From Symbiodinium natans (Eukaryota; Sar; Dinophyceae; Suessiales; Symbiodiniaceae), in contig CAJNDS010000890.1 in NCBI GenBank assembly GCA_905221605.1, forward strand, positions 1,584,857 to 1,648,856: a DNA stretch of 64,000 nucleotides. Direction: 5' to 3'. The notes under the pieces were generated by a model that did no database searches, had not been told where the DNA came from, and was given only the letters and a program-made list of their open reading frames with translations. The position numbers and the translations under genes were made by a program. Shown here piece by piece: positions 40,973 through 52,905 of the stretch; within the stretch, counting starts at the first letter, position 1, and each line of letters starts with the position of its first letter.

Positions 40973-41748
40973 TAGTTAGTAGTTAGTAGTAAGTAATAAA
41001 TAGTAAGTAGTAAGTAGTACGTAGTAAGTAGTAAGTAGTAAGTAGTAAGTAGTAAGTAGTAAGTAGTAAGTAGTAAGTACTAAGTAGTGAGTAGTGAGTA
41101 GTGAGTAGTGAGTAGTGAGTAGTGAGTAGTGAGTCGTGAGTAGTGAGTAGTGAGTAGTGAGTAGTGAGTAGTGAGTAGTGAGTAGTGAGTAGTGAGTAGT
41201 GAGTGGTAAGTCGTAAGTCGTAAGTCGTAAGTCGTAAGTAGGAAGTAATAAGTAGTAAGTAGTAAGTAGTAAGTAGTAAGTAGTAAGTAGTAAGTAATAA
41301 GTAGTAAGTAGTAAGTAGTAAGTAGTAAGTAGTAAGTAGTAAGTAGTAAGTAGTAAGTAGTAAGTAAGCAGTAAGCAGTAAGCAGTAAGCAGTAAGCAGT
41401 ACGCAGTAAGCAGTAAGTAGTTAGTAGTAAGTAGTAAGTAGTAAGCAGCAAGCAGTAAGCAGTAAGCAGTATGCAGTAAGCAGGAAGCAGTAAGCAGCAA
41501 GCAGTAAGCAGTAAGCAGTAAGGAGTAAGTAGTAAGTAGTAAGTAGTAAGTAGTAAGTAGTAAGTAGTAAGTAGGAAGTAGGAAGTAGGAAGTAGGAAGT
41601 AGGAAGTAGTAAGTAGTAAGTAGTAAGTAGTAAGTAGTAAGTAGTAAGTAGTAAGTAGTAAGTAGTAAGTAGTAAGTAGTAAGTAGTAAGTAGTAAGTAG
41701 TAAGTAGTAAGTAGTAAGTAGTAAGTAGTAAGTAGTAAGTAGTAAGCA
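40973..41748 (+). repeat. Heptamer array GTAGTAA, about 770 bp
   Basis: About 110 units of 7 bp. Variants are grouped in blocks: GTAGTGA (41085-41205), GTCGTAA (41206-41240), GCAGTAA (41365-41525) and GTAGGAA (41570-41605). This indicates local amplification. It follows directly on the trinucleotide array. Confidence 0.95.
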
Positions 41749-41749
41749 A

Positions 41750-42430
41750 GGTTGAAAACGATGAGAAGCAAAGCAAATAAGCGCAGACTGTCATGTGTAC
41801 AGCGAAGCTGTATTGGCCATGCTTAGCCCTTTTGGATATTTTATTGCAGCAATGACGGGTTGCACGAGAGCGCTAAATGACGGTTGGTTTGCACAGCTGT
41901 GGCAAAGATTTTTGGATTTTGTGCTTTACTTTCATGTGACCTGCCGGCACCTGTTGCCCAAACCCCATTAAGGCGAAATAATACATCGTTCACGTTCAGC
42001 CATGCAGAAACTCCATGCAAACATGTGCGAACCGTAATAATAGTATTAATATTTGTAGTAATAATCAGATTAGTAATAGTAGTAAGAATAAGCGCAATAA
42101 TAATACTAGTAATCGAAAATATGCTAAGCATAGCAATGCCCGAAGTCCCAAGAACTGGTCTCCATGCCGTGTCTTTGACAATGCATGCAGTGTTCCTCGG
42201 GGAAGTTTTGGCCACACGACTTAGCACTTCTCCGCACAACCCGCACGGGCGGTTCTGGGAGCCCAGGTGTAAGGAGCAAAGCCACAGCGATGGTCACACT
42301 GCATGGACAGATTGCCCGTTTGCCCATGTGTTGCTATGTGAAACTTAGTTGCTTGTAAACAGGATGTGGTTTTTTGCAGATCGAACGGGCACATCCACAG
42401 TGTTGGCCGCCGTCAGCAACGAAGTTGGCA
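41750..42430. other. No gene recognised; AT-rich TAATAATAG tract
   Basis: A simple TAA/TAG tract lies at 42035-42115. The rest shows no supported ORF. Confidence 0.35.
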
Positions 42431-42439
42431 GCTAGCACG

Positions 42440-43075
42440 AGGCTGTTGTCGCGCCGGTCGTGCTTCAGGTTTGGTCAGGCATTGTAGAGCTGTGAGCTGT
42501 GTGAGGCGTGACAAGCATTATTCTTACAGCCCATGCGTGCGAGTGGATTTGGCTGATGCGGTATGGCCATGCATTGAACACGGGCACGCACGGGTTCTGA
42601 AAGTTGTGCTTGCCACCCTTTCCTAAACGGTTTTGCAACACCTGACCCTCATTGAGGCAAGACCACGCACCGGGACCTCTCAAATGCGGGAGGTTGCAGG
42701 AGGCGATGGCATGGAAGCTCGGCCCCTGCCGTGTTGCTTCTGTTGCTTCAGGTCAGGGCACTGCTTAGCTGATCGTGCAAGGAGTGGCAGGCACCAATTT
42801 AAAGGAAGCATGTGTGCGAGTGGATGTGGCCGATGCGATGTGGCCATGTGTTGTGAGCGGCAGCTATGCTCCACTAATACCTTGGCATGCCGCAACCTCC
42901 CCATCTGGTAGCCCCACGGGCCCCTAGGCCCTTTCCGTGCTGCTTCAGGTCGGGTCAGTGTTTAGCTGATCATGACAGGAGCGGCAAACACCATTTAAAC
43001 AGGCCGTGCATGCAAATGGATTTGGCCGGGGTGATGGTCATGTGTTGTGCCATGTGTGCTTGCCCTACAACTTCG
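42440..43075. repeat. Three diverged direct repeats of about 140 bp
   Basis: Copies near 42460-42580, 42735-42860 and 42940-43065 share TTCAGGTYxGGTCAG, the CATGCRTGCGARTGGATTTGGC type core and GGTCATGTGTTGTG. Confidence 0.6.
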
Positions 43076-43559
43076 ACAGAGCTTGTACCGGCGCCAGGAG
43101 CAGCTTCACATCAACCGTCGCCATGCAAGACGTTGCAAGATTGCATGTCAGCAGCAGCTAAATTTAGTCTTTCTCAGCTTCGAGATCGACACGTTGCTGG
43201 ACCTTCTCTGCTGGGCTCAACAGGTCCGTGGCTTGACATAAACATGTTGCATGCGGCACCTTTGATTGTTGCTGCTTCCACGTCATGGTTCCACACCGGG
43301 CTCTGCACAAATATTACTGCTCACTTCTGCCTGATCAAACTAAGCATGAAAAGACACTCCTGCGGCCACGCGTCATCTCACCAACCCGCGAGGTTTTCAA
43401 TTTCTCAGAGCAGCTGGGTCGCCCGCCCATACCGGCCCCAGCGGTGCTGATGGCAGCCGATCATGGCGGCTAGCTGGCAGATCTAGCAGCCAGCCGCCTC
43501 CTTGTCAGCAAGCGTTCCAAGCTCGAGTGTGCCCTTGTGGAGGAGAACTCCTCCTCCGA

Positions 43560-43690
43560 ATCTGGTGGCTACCAGTCCTTTTCTCTTTCAAGACAAACCG
43601 CAAGCCCGCCCCCCTAAGATTTTGGAAGAAGCTCGTGCGCCAAAAGACAAATCGCAAGCCCCGCCCCCCTAAGGTTTCGGAAGAACTGCC
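43560..43690. repeat. Two-copy 65-bp direct repeat
   Basis: AAGACAAACCGCAAGCCCGC and CCCCCCTAAGATTTTGGAAG recur about 60 bp later as AAGACAAATCGCAAGCCCCG and CCCCCCTAAGGTTTCGGAAG. Confidence 0.75.
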
Positions 43691-44940
43691 TGCTTTTGCT
43701 TGGGCTGAAGAAGCACACTTCTCATGTCCGTTTGGGGCAGTTCGCAAGATGGCGAAGTCTTTGTCTGGGCCGCGTGGCAGGTGTAGGAGGGACCAAAGGT
43801 CTTTATGAGCTAGGTTGATTGTTCTGGCTGCAGCAGCCCTCCAGAACGCTTACGTTAATGGATCTGTTTAGTGGACTGACCGGTTATGCTGACATTGCTC
43901 CGACGGTTGTTCGGAGTTGTTGCTCAACGTGGTTCCTGAGAACCTGCTGACAGATCCTGAGATGAGAGTGTACCACTGGCCAGCAGTTTTCAGTAGCCAA
44001 AGGTGTCAAATGCCGATATCTGAGACGTTGATGCAGAAGACCTGCCCCTTGGTGAAATTCGACTTGGGACGCAAGGTGCAATCTTGCCTTCTTCTCTGAA
44101 AACAGAGAGCTGGGAGTTGAGGTCGCTGTGGCTCCCAGCTGTCTCTAACCGTAGATTGCGCCAGAGCAATTCGTCCCACCGTGGGTTTGGGTTGCGAAAT
44201 TTGTTTTGGGAGAAAATGGTCTCAGGTTGATACTGCAGATTGCTAGGCAGGCATGTCCTGGCTCAATCCTTGGATCCCGGAAGAGAAATCTCGACCTATG
44301 CGTGCAGTGCAGACAGAGGTCGAGAAGCTTCCTGCCATGGCCTCCATGTGCGCCCCTTCCATGAGCTTCTGTTCCGCCCGGCCTCGTTCCGGAGATATCC
44401 TAAGATGTCCTAAACATTCCTGTCAAAGCCGCTTATCACCAGTCTCGCTGAGTCTCGCTGCCACCCCTGGGAATTTGAGGACTCCCCCCTGACTCTGCTT
44501 TCGCAGTTTGGGCTGGGAGGTCTGAGCATCTCGAGCCCTTCCGGGTAGCCGGGGCCGAGGTCATGTCTTCTGGGAAAGAATTGGCGACGTGTAGCCCGAA
44601 GACTTCCAGCAAGCAGAAGTTAAAGCCTAGTCGACCTGTGTAAGATCGAAGTTGGTTGGCATTGGTGAGCTTGCGCGTGTCACAAGATGTCACAGGACAT
44701 GTGCAAGAGCGCCCCGCATGCCCACGCCGTTCGCACCACAGTCTTAGATCAGCGCAAATCTGTTGTGGCGAAGTTCTTGTTTCTGCGCTCCTCTGCTTCT
44801 CCTCTGCTTCAAAATCATGTAGCACACAAGCTCCTCGAAGCTTGTGGGAACTGCGACTCTTTCCTGCAAGGCTCTGCACTAGCACGAGACTTACTGGCTC
44901 CTCTCAGGCGCTGCTCACCGGCTCCTCCTCTGTGACAAGG
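43691..44940. other. No gene recognised
   Basis: Short ORFs on both strands without motif; nothing supportable. Confidence 0.35.
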
Positions 44941-44990
44941 TTTAGGGTTTAGGGTTTCGGGTTTAGGGTTTAGGGTTTAGGGTTTAGGGT
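44941..44990 (+). repeat. Telomere-motif array
   Basis: Seven TTTAGGG units, one with TTTCGGG. Confidence 0.95.
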
Positions 44991-45129
44991 CAAGTCTGGG
45001 AACAGGGGCCTCTGAAACCCATCTCTTCAGATTCCTAGCCCCGGAGCCATGTTTTCCACACTGGGGGGTTGGGTCGGCCTCCGCGGTATTGCTTCGACAT
45101 TTCACGACCAGATCATTTGACATGCCTGC

Positions 45130-45425
45130 CTCGCTTCTGGGATGTCCTGTTTGCCACTTTAGGGTCCCTTTTTGGAATCCCTTTTTAAAGGGTGCCGCCT
45201 TATAATGGGTACCCAAAAAGGGGCCCTAATTCAGGAAACTACCCACATGTTACTTGACGCGTTCTAGTCACTTCTTTGACGCTTCCAAATGCCCAGAGTG
45301 ATCTCTCTAATTTGGGTATGCCTCAAAATAAGGGTCTCCTACGTTCCCCTTATGCCCCTAAAGGCCCCAAAATAGTAGGAGCCCTCATTTTTCAGACCCC
45401 TTAGAAGGGGCACTTAATTTCGAGA
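45130..45425. repeat. Degenerate GGGTCCCTTTTTGG spacer repeat
   Basis: AGGGTCCCTTTTTGGAATCC, GGGTACCCAAAAAGGGG and CCAAAATAGTAGGAGCCC resemble pieces at 53.9-54.3, 55.3-55.4 and 57.43-57.58 kb, and seem to be a repeat that travels with the telomere-motif arrays. Confidence 0.4.
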
Positions 45426-45429
45426 AACG

Positions 45430-46150
45430 CCATGTGTTCCTTGGCGGGCAGGGGTTTCTAGTCCCTAGCGTGTGCGGTTTCTAGTCCCTAGCGTGTGCGC
45501 AGCAGAAACGGATATAGAGTGGGCAACACGGGGGCTCTTGCTCATTGGTTGGCCTGTTTGACATGCAAGGTTTGCCACAGCAGGAACTTCTAAAGTGAGG
45601 CCGCCGGCGGTCTGTGGCAGTCCTCCAATAGGTTGTTCTTGTGCGCTGGTCTCACACGATAAAGAGACACCTTTGTCATTGCTGCCGGCGACGTCACAGT
45701 CACCACATACAGACTAACAAGGGCCACCTCAAAGTGCATTGTTTCGGGCGGTCCCGTACGAGGTCAAACACACATTGGTTGTGGATAGCTTCTGACTTTC
45801 ACCTTCATGGGTTATCTACGCTGATCGACCGAACGAACAATATCTTTGTTGCGGCCGACACAGTAGCCACGTACGTGTCGTCCCCTCGGAGTGCGTTATT
45901 TAGGTTCCACAGCATCACAAAGTGCTGTCCACAACCACGGCATACCCTAGGCTCCATCTTCGCGAGTTGTCACGCACACATTGACATAGGGGCAAGGCCT
46001 ACACTCAGCAAGAACCCATGGAAAACAGCACGAAACAGGCACACCTGGGGACCTGCTGGCCGGGCAAACTGAAAATTTTCGAACGCAGACAAGAACAAAA
46101 TATCTAGATCAATCATAACTTGATCCATCTGCCTGCGCACAGAGGCAAGA
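45430..46150. other. No gene recognised
   Basis: A 143-codon plus frame (45641-46072) has a His/Arg-rich composition without a motif, and a 50-codon minus frame contains CRGCGQHFVMLW. Neither is convincing. Confidence 0.3.
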
Positions 46151-46326
46151 CCTTGAGGGTTTTGGGGTTTGGGGTTTAGGGTTTGGGGGGGGAAGGGTTA
46201 AGGGTTCAGGGTTTGGGGGTATATTTGTGGGTAGTGCCAGTAGCCATGAAGCAACGCATGTGATGTCTACGCCGAGGGGCCCAGAACGTATGTGGGACGT
46301 CGGTTGTAGGCGCGACCAAGGCGTCT

Positions 46327-46647
46327 CTACTTAATTCTGTCGATCAGCGCAGGTAGCTGTGAAGAGTCAACAAATTTAATGTTTGTCTCAGCCAATCTTC
46401 GCATAGCCTCAGCAGGAACATCTCTAAACGGTGTACTCCAAGAGGGGGTGCACGCATGTGGTGATTGTGATGTCTTTCGTTCTGTCATTTCGTCAATCCG
46501 TGCAGGAAGCCGCGAGGCAACAAACTTGACGTCCTTCGCAGCCAATGTGTGCATGAAATCTTCATTTTCATTTACATTCGCACAATGTCCACTTCTGACA
46601 GCACCGCGCATGTCCACGGTCTCTGTGTGCAAGACAATGAGCACCAT
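46327..46647 (-). CDS. Possible small protein with internal repeat (106 aa)
   Basis: Intact short ORF whose middle and end hold two related segments: AAKDVKFVASRLPARIDEM and AETNIKFVDSSQLPALIDRI. Internal repetition at the protein level supports coding. No family is recognised and no flanking exons are seen. Confidence 0.3.
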   Translation of the reverse strand: MVLIVLHTETVDMRGAVRSGHCANVNENEDFMHTLAAKDVKFVASRLPARIDEMTERKTSQSPHACTPSWSTPFRDVPAEAMRRLAETNIKFVDSSQLPALIDRIK

Positions 46648-47129
46648 CTTGTGGGGATGAGTGAGAAGCTGCCGTCTCAGCTTGCCGAGTCATGTGAGGG
46701 GCCCTTCTTTCTGTGCGCTATTTTTGGCACTGGCTGGGGCGCCGCCACGACACTTTTGGCGGGAGCCGCAGGGTCGACAATGGTCGACAAAAAGTTCTTT
46801 TGGAAGGCACTAAAAACACCATGTCTCACATACAACAGCGTTGCAACTCTCGACGGCCTTGCGCGCTCGCAAGTGCGAGCAAAACGTGAATACTGATTGA
46901 GCCTCTGTTGATTCTTGCATCATGCGATGTAGCGCGTGTCCATGATGCTCGCCAGAGACGGTTGAATGGTGGGAAGGGTCGAAATGCGTGCCGCTGCCAT
47001 ACTCCACAGCATGCATCTTCCGCAGGCCAGCAGTGGCGTTTCTGATGCTGGCGGTTGCCTTCATGGAGGATGTACTCTAGAAGGACAGCGTATTCATGTT
47101 CTCCACCATCGACGATGCCGATCTTGAGC

Positions 47130-47701
47130 CGTCACATGCAGGTTTCGTCATCCGTATGCAAGTACACGGCAAGTCCGCTTTTCGGGCGATTTATGCCCCA
47201 AAGCTGCCAGATTGTGTACTCCCGTGCCTCCCTGCTCCCCCCGGCCCATGCGTGGGAGTACGCTTTTCGGGCGATTCAAGCGCCAAAACGGCCAGATTGT
47301 GTACTCCCATGCCTCCCTGCTCCCCCCGCCCAGTGCGTGGGAGTACGCTTTTCGGGCGATTCAAGCGCCAAAACTGCCAGATTATGTGCTCCCGTGCCTC
47401 CCTGCTCCCCCCGGCCCGTGCGTGGGAGTACGCTTTTCGGGCGATTCAAGCGCCAAAACTGCCAGATTGTGTACTCCCGTGCCTCCCTGCTCCCCCCGGC
47501 CCGTGCGTGGGAGTACGCTTTTCGGGCGATTCAAGCGCCAAAACTGCCAGATTGTGTACTCCCGTGCCTCCCTGCTCCCCCCGGCCCGTGCGTGGGAGTA
47601 CGCTTTTCGGGCGATTCAAGCGCCAAAGCTGCCAGATTGTGTACTCCCGTGCCTCCCTCCTCCCCCCGCCCCGTGCGTGGGAGTACGCTTTTCGGGCGAT
47701 T
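47130..47701 (+). repeat. 85-bp hairpin-forming minisatellite, six units
   Basis: The period is 85 bp (for example GTACTCCC at 47216 and 47301). Each unit contains GTACTCCC and, 30 bases on, GGGAGTAC, an 8-bp perfect inverted repeat around a C-rich loop. Because 85 is not a multiple of three and no unit has a stop, all three plus frames are open. The long ORFs here are artefacts. Confidence 0.9.
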
Positions 47702-47911
47702 TCCTTTTAGGGCTTTTTTGGATCCTTGTTCTAGGTCCGGGCGTATCTCTGTCTCCGGATTTCGTGCTTCAGAGCTGTTGCCCTGAGTAAGGTATTCTGA
47801 GGTGTCCCACGCGTAGCCAGAGTGATCTGAGGGTCCTTCACCAAGGTTCAGGGTTGAGGGTTTAGGGCTTTGGGTTTAAAGGTCTCTCTGTCGGAACAGC
47901 CACTGGGACTG

Positions 47912-48031
47912 CCCTAAACCCTAAACCCTAAACCCTAAACCCTAAACCCTAAACCCTAAACCCTAAACCCTAAACCCTAAACCCTAAACCCTAAACCCTA
48001 AACCCTAAACCCTAAACCCTAAACCCTAAAC
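47912..48031 (+). repeat. Telomere-motif array, about 17 perfect CCCTAAA units
   Basis: Uninterrupted CCCTAAA units, flanked by a duplicated CTGGGACT: CACTGGGACTGCCC before and AACTGGGACTAG after. Confidence 0.97.
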
Positions 48032-48599
48032 TGGGACTAGAAGTGTGGAAGTGGTCCTCTGCTGGGAGCCTTGACTTGCTGAGCGTTTCGAATCCATGCG
48101 TTTTCGACCCCTGGAACACATGGAGCCATATGTTGTTTCACGGAGGCACGTGGTTTCGGGTTCAGGGTTTAGGGTTCAGGGTTTAGGGGCGCAGTTGCAT
48201 AATCCCGCCCCTGGGTAGCTGGAATGGGAGTGCGGGCAATCTATCCCTGTGATGGCAAGAACTCCCGGTGCCAGTGCGCGACGATCCCTGGTCATCCTGG
48301 AATACTTTCACGGAGTTTTACCAGGCCCGCTTGGTCTGATACCATCCCTCTCTTGTCAAAGTCTTGTCTTTCCGGTTGGCTCTTCTTTAAGCTTCAGCCG
48401 GAAGATTTGCCCGGCCAGCAAGTGTACACAACGTATGCCGCACCGACGATCCCGATTTTGAGTTGTAGTCTCATGCAGGGTTCAGCATTGGCCTATGGGT
48501 TGTCGGGGCGTCCTTGCAGACTGTCATAGATGCTTTCTCTGGCCTTAGGTGTGCGTGTCCATGTGGTAAGCTCTGAAGTTCGCGCTTCCTACTTATCAT

Positions 48600-48938
48600 C
48601 TATGCTTCGCCGCGATGCATGCTGCAGAGATGCCTAGCACCGTTGCTGGCTGATGCAATCGCAGGCATGCGCGGTGAGCTCCACCAAGCTGTGATCGGCC
48701 TAGTCCCAGCCCACGCTCTTCCAGGTCTTGCCTCACGAAACAGATGTTTGACGTTCATGTCTGTTGCTATCTGCGTCGGCAAGTTCCGCAGTGTAAAGGT
48801 CTGCTTGGCCAGACGGTGCACGCAGCGTAGTAGGTCCCACAAGCAATCTAAAGAATCAAAGGCAAGGTTCAGTATTCGTATCAGGTCATTGAGTTCATGT
48901 GGCAAGCATTGAAATTTGCGCTCCAATCTTTCTTCCAC
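48600..48938 (-). CDS. Possible small protein (112 aa)
   Basis: The first 65 residues form a regular Leu-rich helical pattern (LIRILNLAFDSLDCLWDLL), followed by a low-complexity tail. No homologue is recognised. It could be a chance ORF. Confidence 0.22.
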   Translation of the reverse strand: MEERLERKFQCLPHELNDLIRILNLAFDSLDCLWDLLRCVHRLAKQTFTLRNLPTQIATDMNVKHLFREARPGRAWAGTRPITAWWSSPRMPAIASASNGARHLCSMHRGEA

Positions 48939-49238
48939 ATCGGTTCATTCTGCAAGGTTGCAAAGCACCCCTGCTCTCCAGAAAAGCCACGCCTGCCTAA
49001 CCAGATGCATGAGGGGACATAAGAAAATGTGCAACCACATTAAACCCTAAACTCGCCTAAACTCTAATCCCTAAATCCTAAATCCCTAAACCCAAAACCT
49101 TAAACCCTAAGCCCTGCAACGTTGGATACAGCATGGTGGGGCCTTCCTCGCTTGTTTGCCTGCGACCACCCCTTCGCACGCCGGCAGTGACAAAGCGGCA
49201 CGTGCTGGAAGTATAAACATCGGCTTCCGCTGCATGCA

Positions 49239-49293
49239 TTTAGGGTTTAGGGTTTAGGGTTTAGGGTTTAGGGTTGAGGGTTTAGGGTTTAGG
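49239..49293 (+). repeat. Telomere-motif array
   Basis: Seven to eight TTTAGGG units with one GAGGG variant. Degenerate CCCTAAA copies also occur at 49040-49110. Confidence 0.93.
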
Positions 49294-49907
49294 GGCCGTC
49301 GCCTTTGCGGTTCTGAGGTTGGACATCGGGGGTTCCAGGTTCCAGCGCGCGTTTTGCCCGTTTTGATGCGGATGCCCAGGCCGAAATCCCATGTAATGCG
49401 GAGCGCGACCTGACAGATGCATGTCCCTACACTGCAGGTTCACAGAGAAGAAATCTTTGCATGTTAGTACACAAAGGATTCGTGTAGGTTCGGCCCAGGG
49501 CAGCATGCCCCCGCTGCTTAGGCGGACTTGCATGTCTGGGGTTAACCGTAACCAGTAAAACCCTTACCCTAAACCCTAAACTTCAGCCAAGAAAGCGGTG
49601 TGCGTGGATCATGGTGCAGATGTGGAAGCATTCCTTGAGCCTGAGGAGCCCTCCACAGTGCGTCAGCCGGTCGGCATACCAGGATTCATTCGTGTTTGAG
49701 CCACAAACGCTAAACCCGAACCCTAAACCTTAAATTCTGAACCCTAAGCAAGTCCTCTTGCACTTTCCTCCTGCGTTTTTTGACGCTGCCCATGAGTATC
49801 CTTAAGTGGAGCATATGAAGCCGTGAGGACTTGTGGACCGTTGGCTTGCGGAAGCCGGGTGGCGTCAAGACCGAAGGTCGCTGCAGGATCTGAGGCTTCG
49901 GGGCTTA

Positions 49908-49969
49908 CCCTAAACCCTAAACCCTAAACCCTAGACCCTAAACCGTAAACCCTAAACCCTAAACCCTAG
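49908..49969 (+). repeat. Telomere-motif array
   Basis: CCCTAAA units, two with single changes. Confidence 0.93.
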
Positions 49970-50714
49970 GGTAGTGCGGCTCGGGCAGTTGTCTTGTCGC
50001 ACAGTTGTGTAGATGAGGACGTGAAGTCCTTTGCAGAGGTGTAGACTTCAAAACCCTGCGAAGATTGCTTAATGGCAAGAGTCATGGCTGCTTCTTCCAC
50101 AGCACAGGGGTGCCTTCGCATGTCCCCGGACACGACATCAAGGGCGCTGCCAAGTGGCCGTAAGGTTTGGCAGGACGTTGAAGCCCAGTTCAGCAGCAAC
50201 TTTAGCATTGGCTTCAGCCCTATACCAAACACTTGCCAATGTCAATATCACGTATGCTGCCCCGGCAAATACCCTGCCACATTTTGAAAATGAGATGCGA
50301 TGTCAAATTTTGTAGAACTGCGCACAGGTGGTCAGACACACCCATCTTTCCTCTCCATAAGCAAACCCTAGCGGTGCCGTCCGCGCCACGTGCCAGTCAG
50401 CATCCTCCTTGTTCCGCTCGGGATTCTTGTGACTCGGCAATCCTTGTCCCAGTGATTTTCAGCTCCCAATCATGGCAACTTATCCGAGTCACCCCAGTCG
50501 TGGCCACCTCATGAAGACGGGGCCCCAGAGCCGCGAAGCAAGGAATTCCTGGTTTGCTTTGCAGACTCAGCTTTCTTTGTGATGTTTTCAGCTTCTCAGA
50601 TGCAGCGGAGCCATCACAATCGCAGAGAAGGCACCGAGCGGCAAGGCCTACTACTACTGTTGTGCTCCAGGCCGCTTGTCGAAAAAAGGAGGTGCTCGCG
50701 GCCAGCGACGTGCT

Positions 50715-50812
50715 CGAGTATATTCTATCTTACTACACTATACTATACTATACTATACTATCCTATAGTATGCTATATTATGCTATACTCTACTATATAC
50801 TATAGTAGATGG
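50715..50812. repeat. ACTAT pentanucleotide array
   Basis: CTATACTATACTATACTAT and variants. It lies 80 bp from the AT-rich island. Confidence 0.85.
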
Positions 50813-50879
50813 CCAGGTTGTCTGTTCTGTTAGGCTGTGCGGTTGGGCCCGCTGGCAGGGACGAGTAGTCACATTTAAA

Positions 50880-51640
50880 GTGTTTCTCTCATGTGAGTAT
50901 GCCTGTCATATATTGTTTATACATATATATATATATTGTTCCTTGGACTTAACATTTTCTAGTATCATTGTGTTACTGCTTATGCTCACCGCTAGTTAAC
51001 ATTGATGTGTGTGAAGTGCAGTAACCTGACTATGGATCAGACTTTGCACAGCGAAACATGAAGGTGGGTGGTTGATATTGATCCTTTTACTTCCGAACTT
51101 TTTATAGACTCTACGTGTCAGTGTCTCACCAATTTCGTACTTATCTTTCTTGCTCAGGTTCTTGCATATCTGATTGGACACATACAGACACCTCATGTTC
51201 GTATATGCCATGTTGCTATGAGGTTGTGTTACGTCATTTGTTGTTTTAAAGTATTTCCTTACGAAGTCTAAGTGGAATCTTCTGTAGCTCATACAAATGA
51301 TTCTAATATTTTTCTGTTCTCATTTGCTTTAGGGTCGTCTTTAGCGCCTAATCTCTTAAACATGGTAAATAAATATATTTTATTTTAATTTTCCATTCAT
51401 CTGCATATTCATCTGGTTTCCTTGTGCTAGTTAAGTCATCTGTGGGCGGTAACTGTTTTGTCTCACCAGCTCCCATAACCCAAAATTGTTTTTTAGGATT
51501 CTTATTGACAAATTCCCGTATCCTATACAGCATGTGTAAGCCATTCATAAAATCTCATCGAAAACCACTACATTGCAGTCGCTATGGTCCAACTCCGGCA
51601 AGTTCTCACCGTCTCCAACTGGCACTGAAAAAAAAATATC
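50880..51640 (-). pseudogene. AT-rich island with broken SF1B helicase fragment
   Basis: Base composition drops well below that of the flanks. On the minus strand, three frames in series carry helicase motifs: VVVFDEI (Walker B, about 51565), FWVMGAGETKQLPPTDDL (motif III, G-D-x-x-Q-L-P-P type), MFKRLGAKDDPKANENRK and MAYTNMRCLYVSNQI (Y-T-N motif near the end of Pif1/viral-type SF1 helicases). The Walker A part is absent and at least two frame breaks and one stop intervene, so it is dead. Codon use is AT-rich and unlike the other ORFs here, suggesting transfer from another genome (a large DNA virus, plasmid or organelle) rather than the UPF1-like gene at 10 kb. Confidence 0.55.
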
Positions 51641-52710
51641 GAACCTCGAACCCCACACCAAAGGCCCCCGACCCTAAACCCTGAGCCGTGAACCTTAGAC
51701 CCGAAGCCTTCGATCCCAGGGTTCCTCTACTTTTAGACATGTCTTAAGACACCGCAGGATCTCAGGGTTTAAGATGCAAGATCCTAAGCTCAGGAGCTCA
51801 TGTCTGCCGGTCTGCAGTACAGGACCTGTAGGGTTGGGAGGGCTCCGGGCGATGAGGCGCGAAAGTTCCGCAGCAGTAAATGATGTTATTGCCATGCTGA
51901 CATGTCGAATGTAGGAGGTGAGTTGGCGTTGGTATCATTACCCAAACTGGGCGAAACCTTGCCCTGTCCATTCTGGGCAATTGCACCTGAAAATAGGATA
52001 TTTCCTATATGGTAAAGTATATTAGGACTTAATGGCTGCTATCTGGGCGGTGGTGGTGCATTACTCAAATTGGGCAAGGCCGTCCCTAACAAAAAAAGCA
52101 CCCGGACTTTGTTTCGCTCACTCATAGGTTAAATTTCCTTATTTCGTTCTCTTCACACGGGGCGCTGGTGCATTGCAAGCGGTGCGTGTAGCTGATGGTC
52201 GGCAATTGTAGTAGCTTTTCCGGCGAGCCTCCACTAGTACGGGCACGAAGGTCCGTTTGACCAGCGAGACAGTTGCCTCCATTGAAGCGATGGAATGAAA
52301 ACTAGACGACGCGCCATTTAGAGAGGTGACATCTGCCGTGCTCTTTTCCACTTTGAATCCGGCACCAAGCCTGACGCGAACACCCTGTCCAAGCGTGCAT
52401 GAGCCACATGCCGAAGATTCCACATGTTGCCCGACGGATGCCGTATTCGTGCGAAAGGACTAATGGTTCTCAACACCGATGCCTTTTTTGTAACATGGGA
52501 CTGCAGTTCTATGAGATTGCATGTTGGTGTGCACCCAATAGTCTGAGGGACAACACAAGGCGTGTTCAGTTGCATTTTGGTGGTTGTCAGGGTGGTTGGA
52601 TGTGTCGAGTCGAAGTCCCCAACACAATATATCAGATGTTTGAGCTTGATTTTGGTCCCCGCCCCCAGACAAACCCACCGTCTATGCCAGTATCGCTTCT
52701 GTAGGTGACG
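51641..52710. other. No gene supported
   Basis: It holds a 101-codon plus frame (52399-52704, with VQLHFGGCQGGWMCRVEV) and a 94-codon minus frame (52139-52423). Neither has a recognisable domain. Confidence 0.3.
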
Positions 52711-52734
52711 GCTTTCCGTGTTACCAGCGCTTGC

Positions 52735-52905
52735 GAGTGGCCAGAGCATCCATGCCCGCACGATGCTTACGTCCGTGTTGCCAGCGCATCCATGCCGGCA
52801 CGATGGTTACGTCCGTGCTGCCAGAGCATTCATGCCCGTGCGTCCAGGTTCCCAGCCCTTGGGATTGGCCAGAGCATCCATGCCCGCACGATGCTTACGT
52901 CAGTG
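52735..52905 (+). repeat. About 42-bp minisatellite, forward
   Basis: Four units of the type CCAGAGCATCCATGCCCGCA-CGATGCTTACGTCCGTG. Same family, in inverse orientation, as 61287-61695. Confidence 0.85.

Noticed and set aside
47055-47790. Three overlapping plus-strand ORFs of about 200 codons
   Set aside because: An 85-bp stopless unit opens all three frames, so none is evidence of coding.
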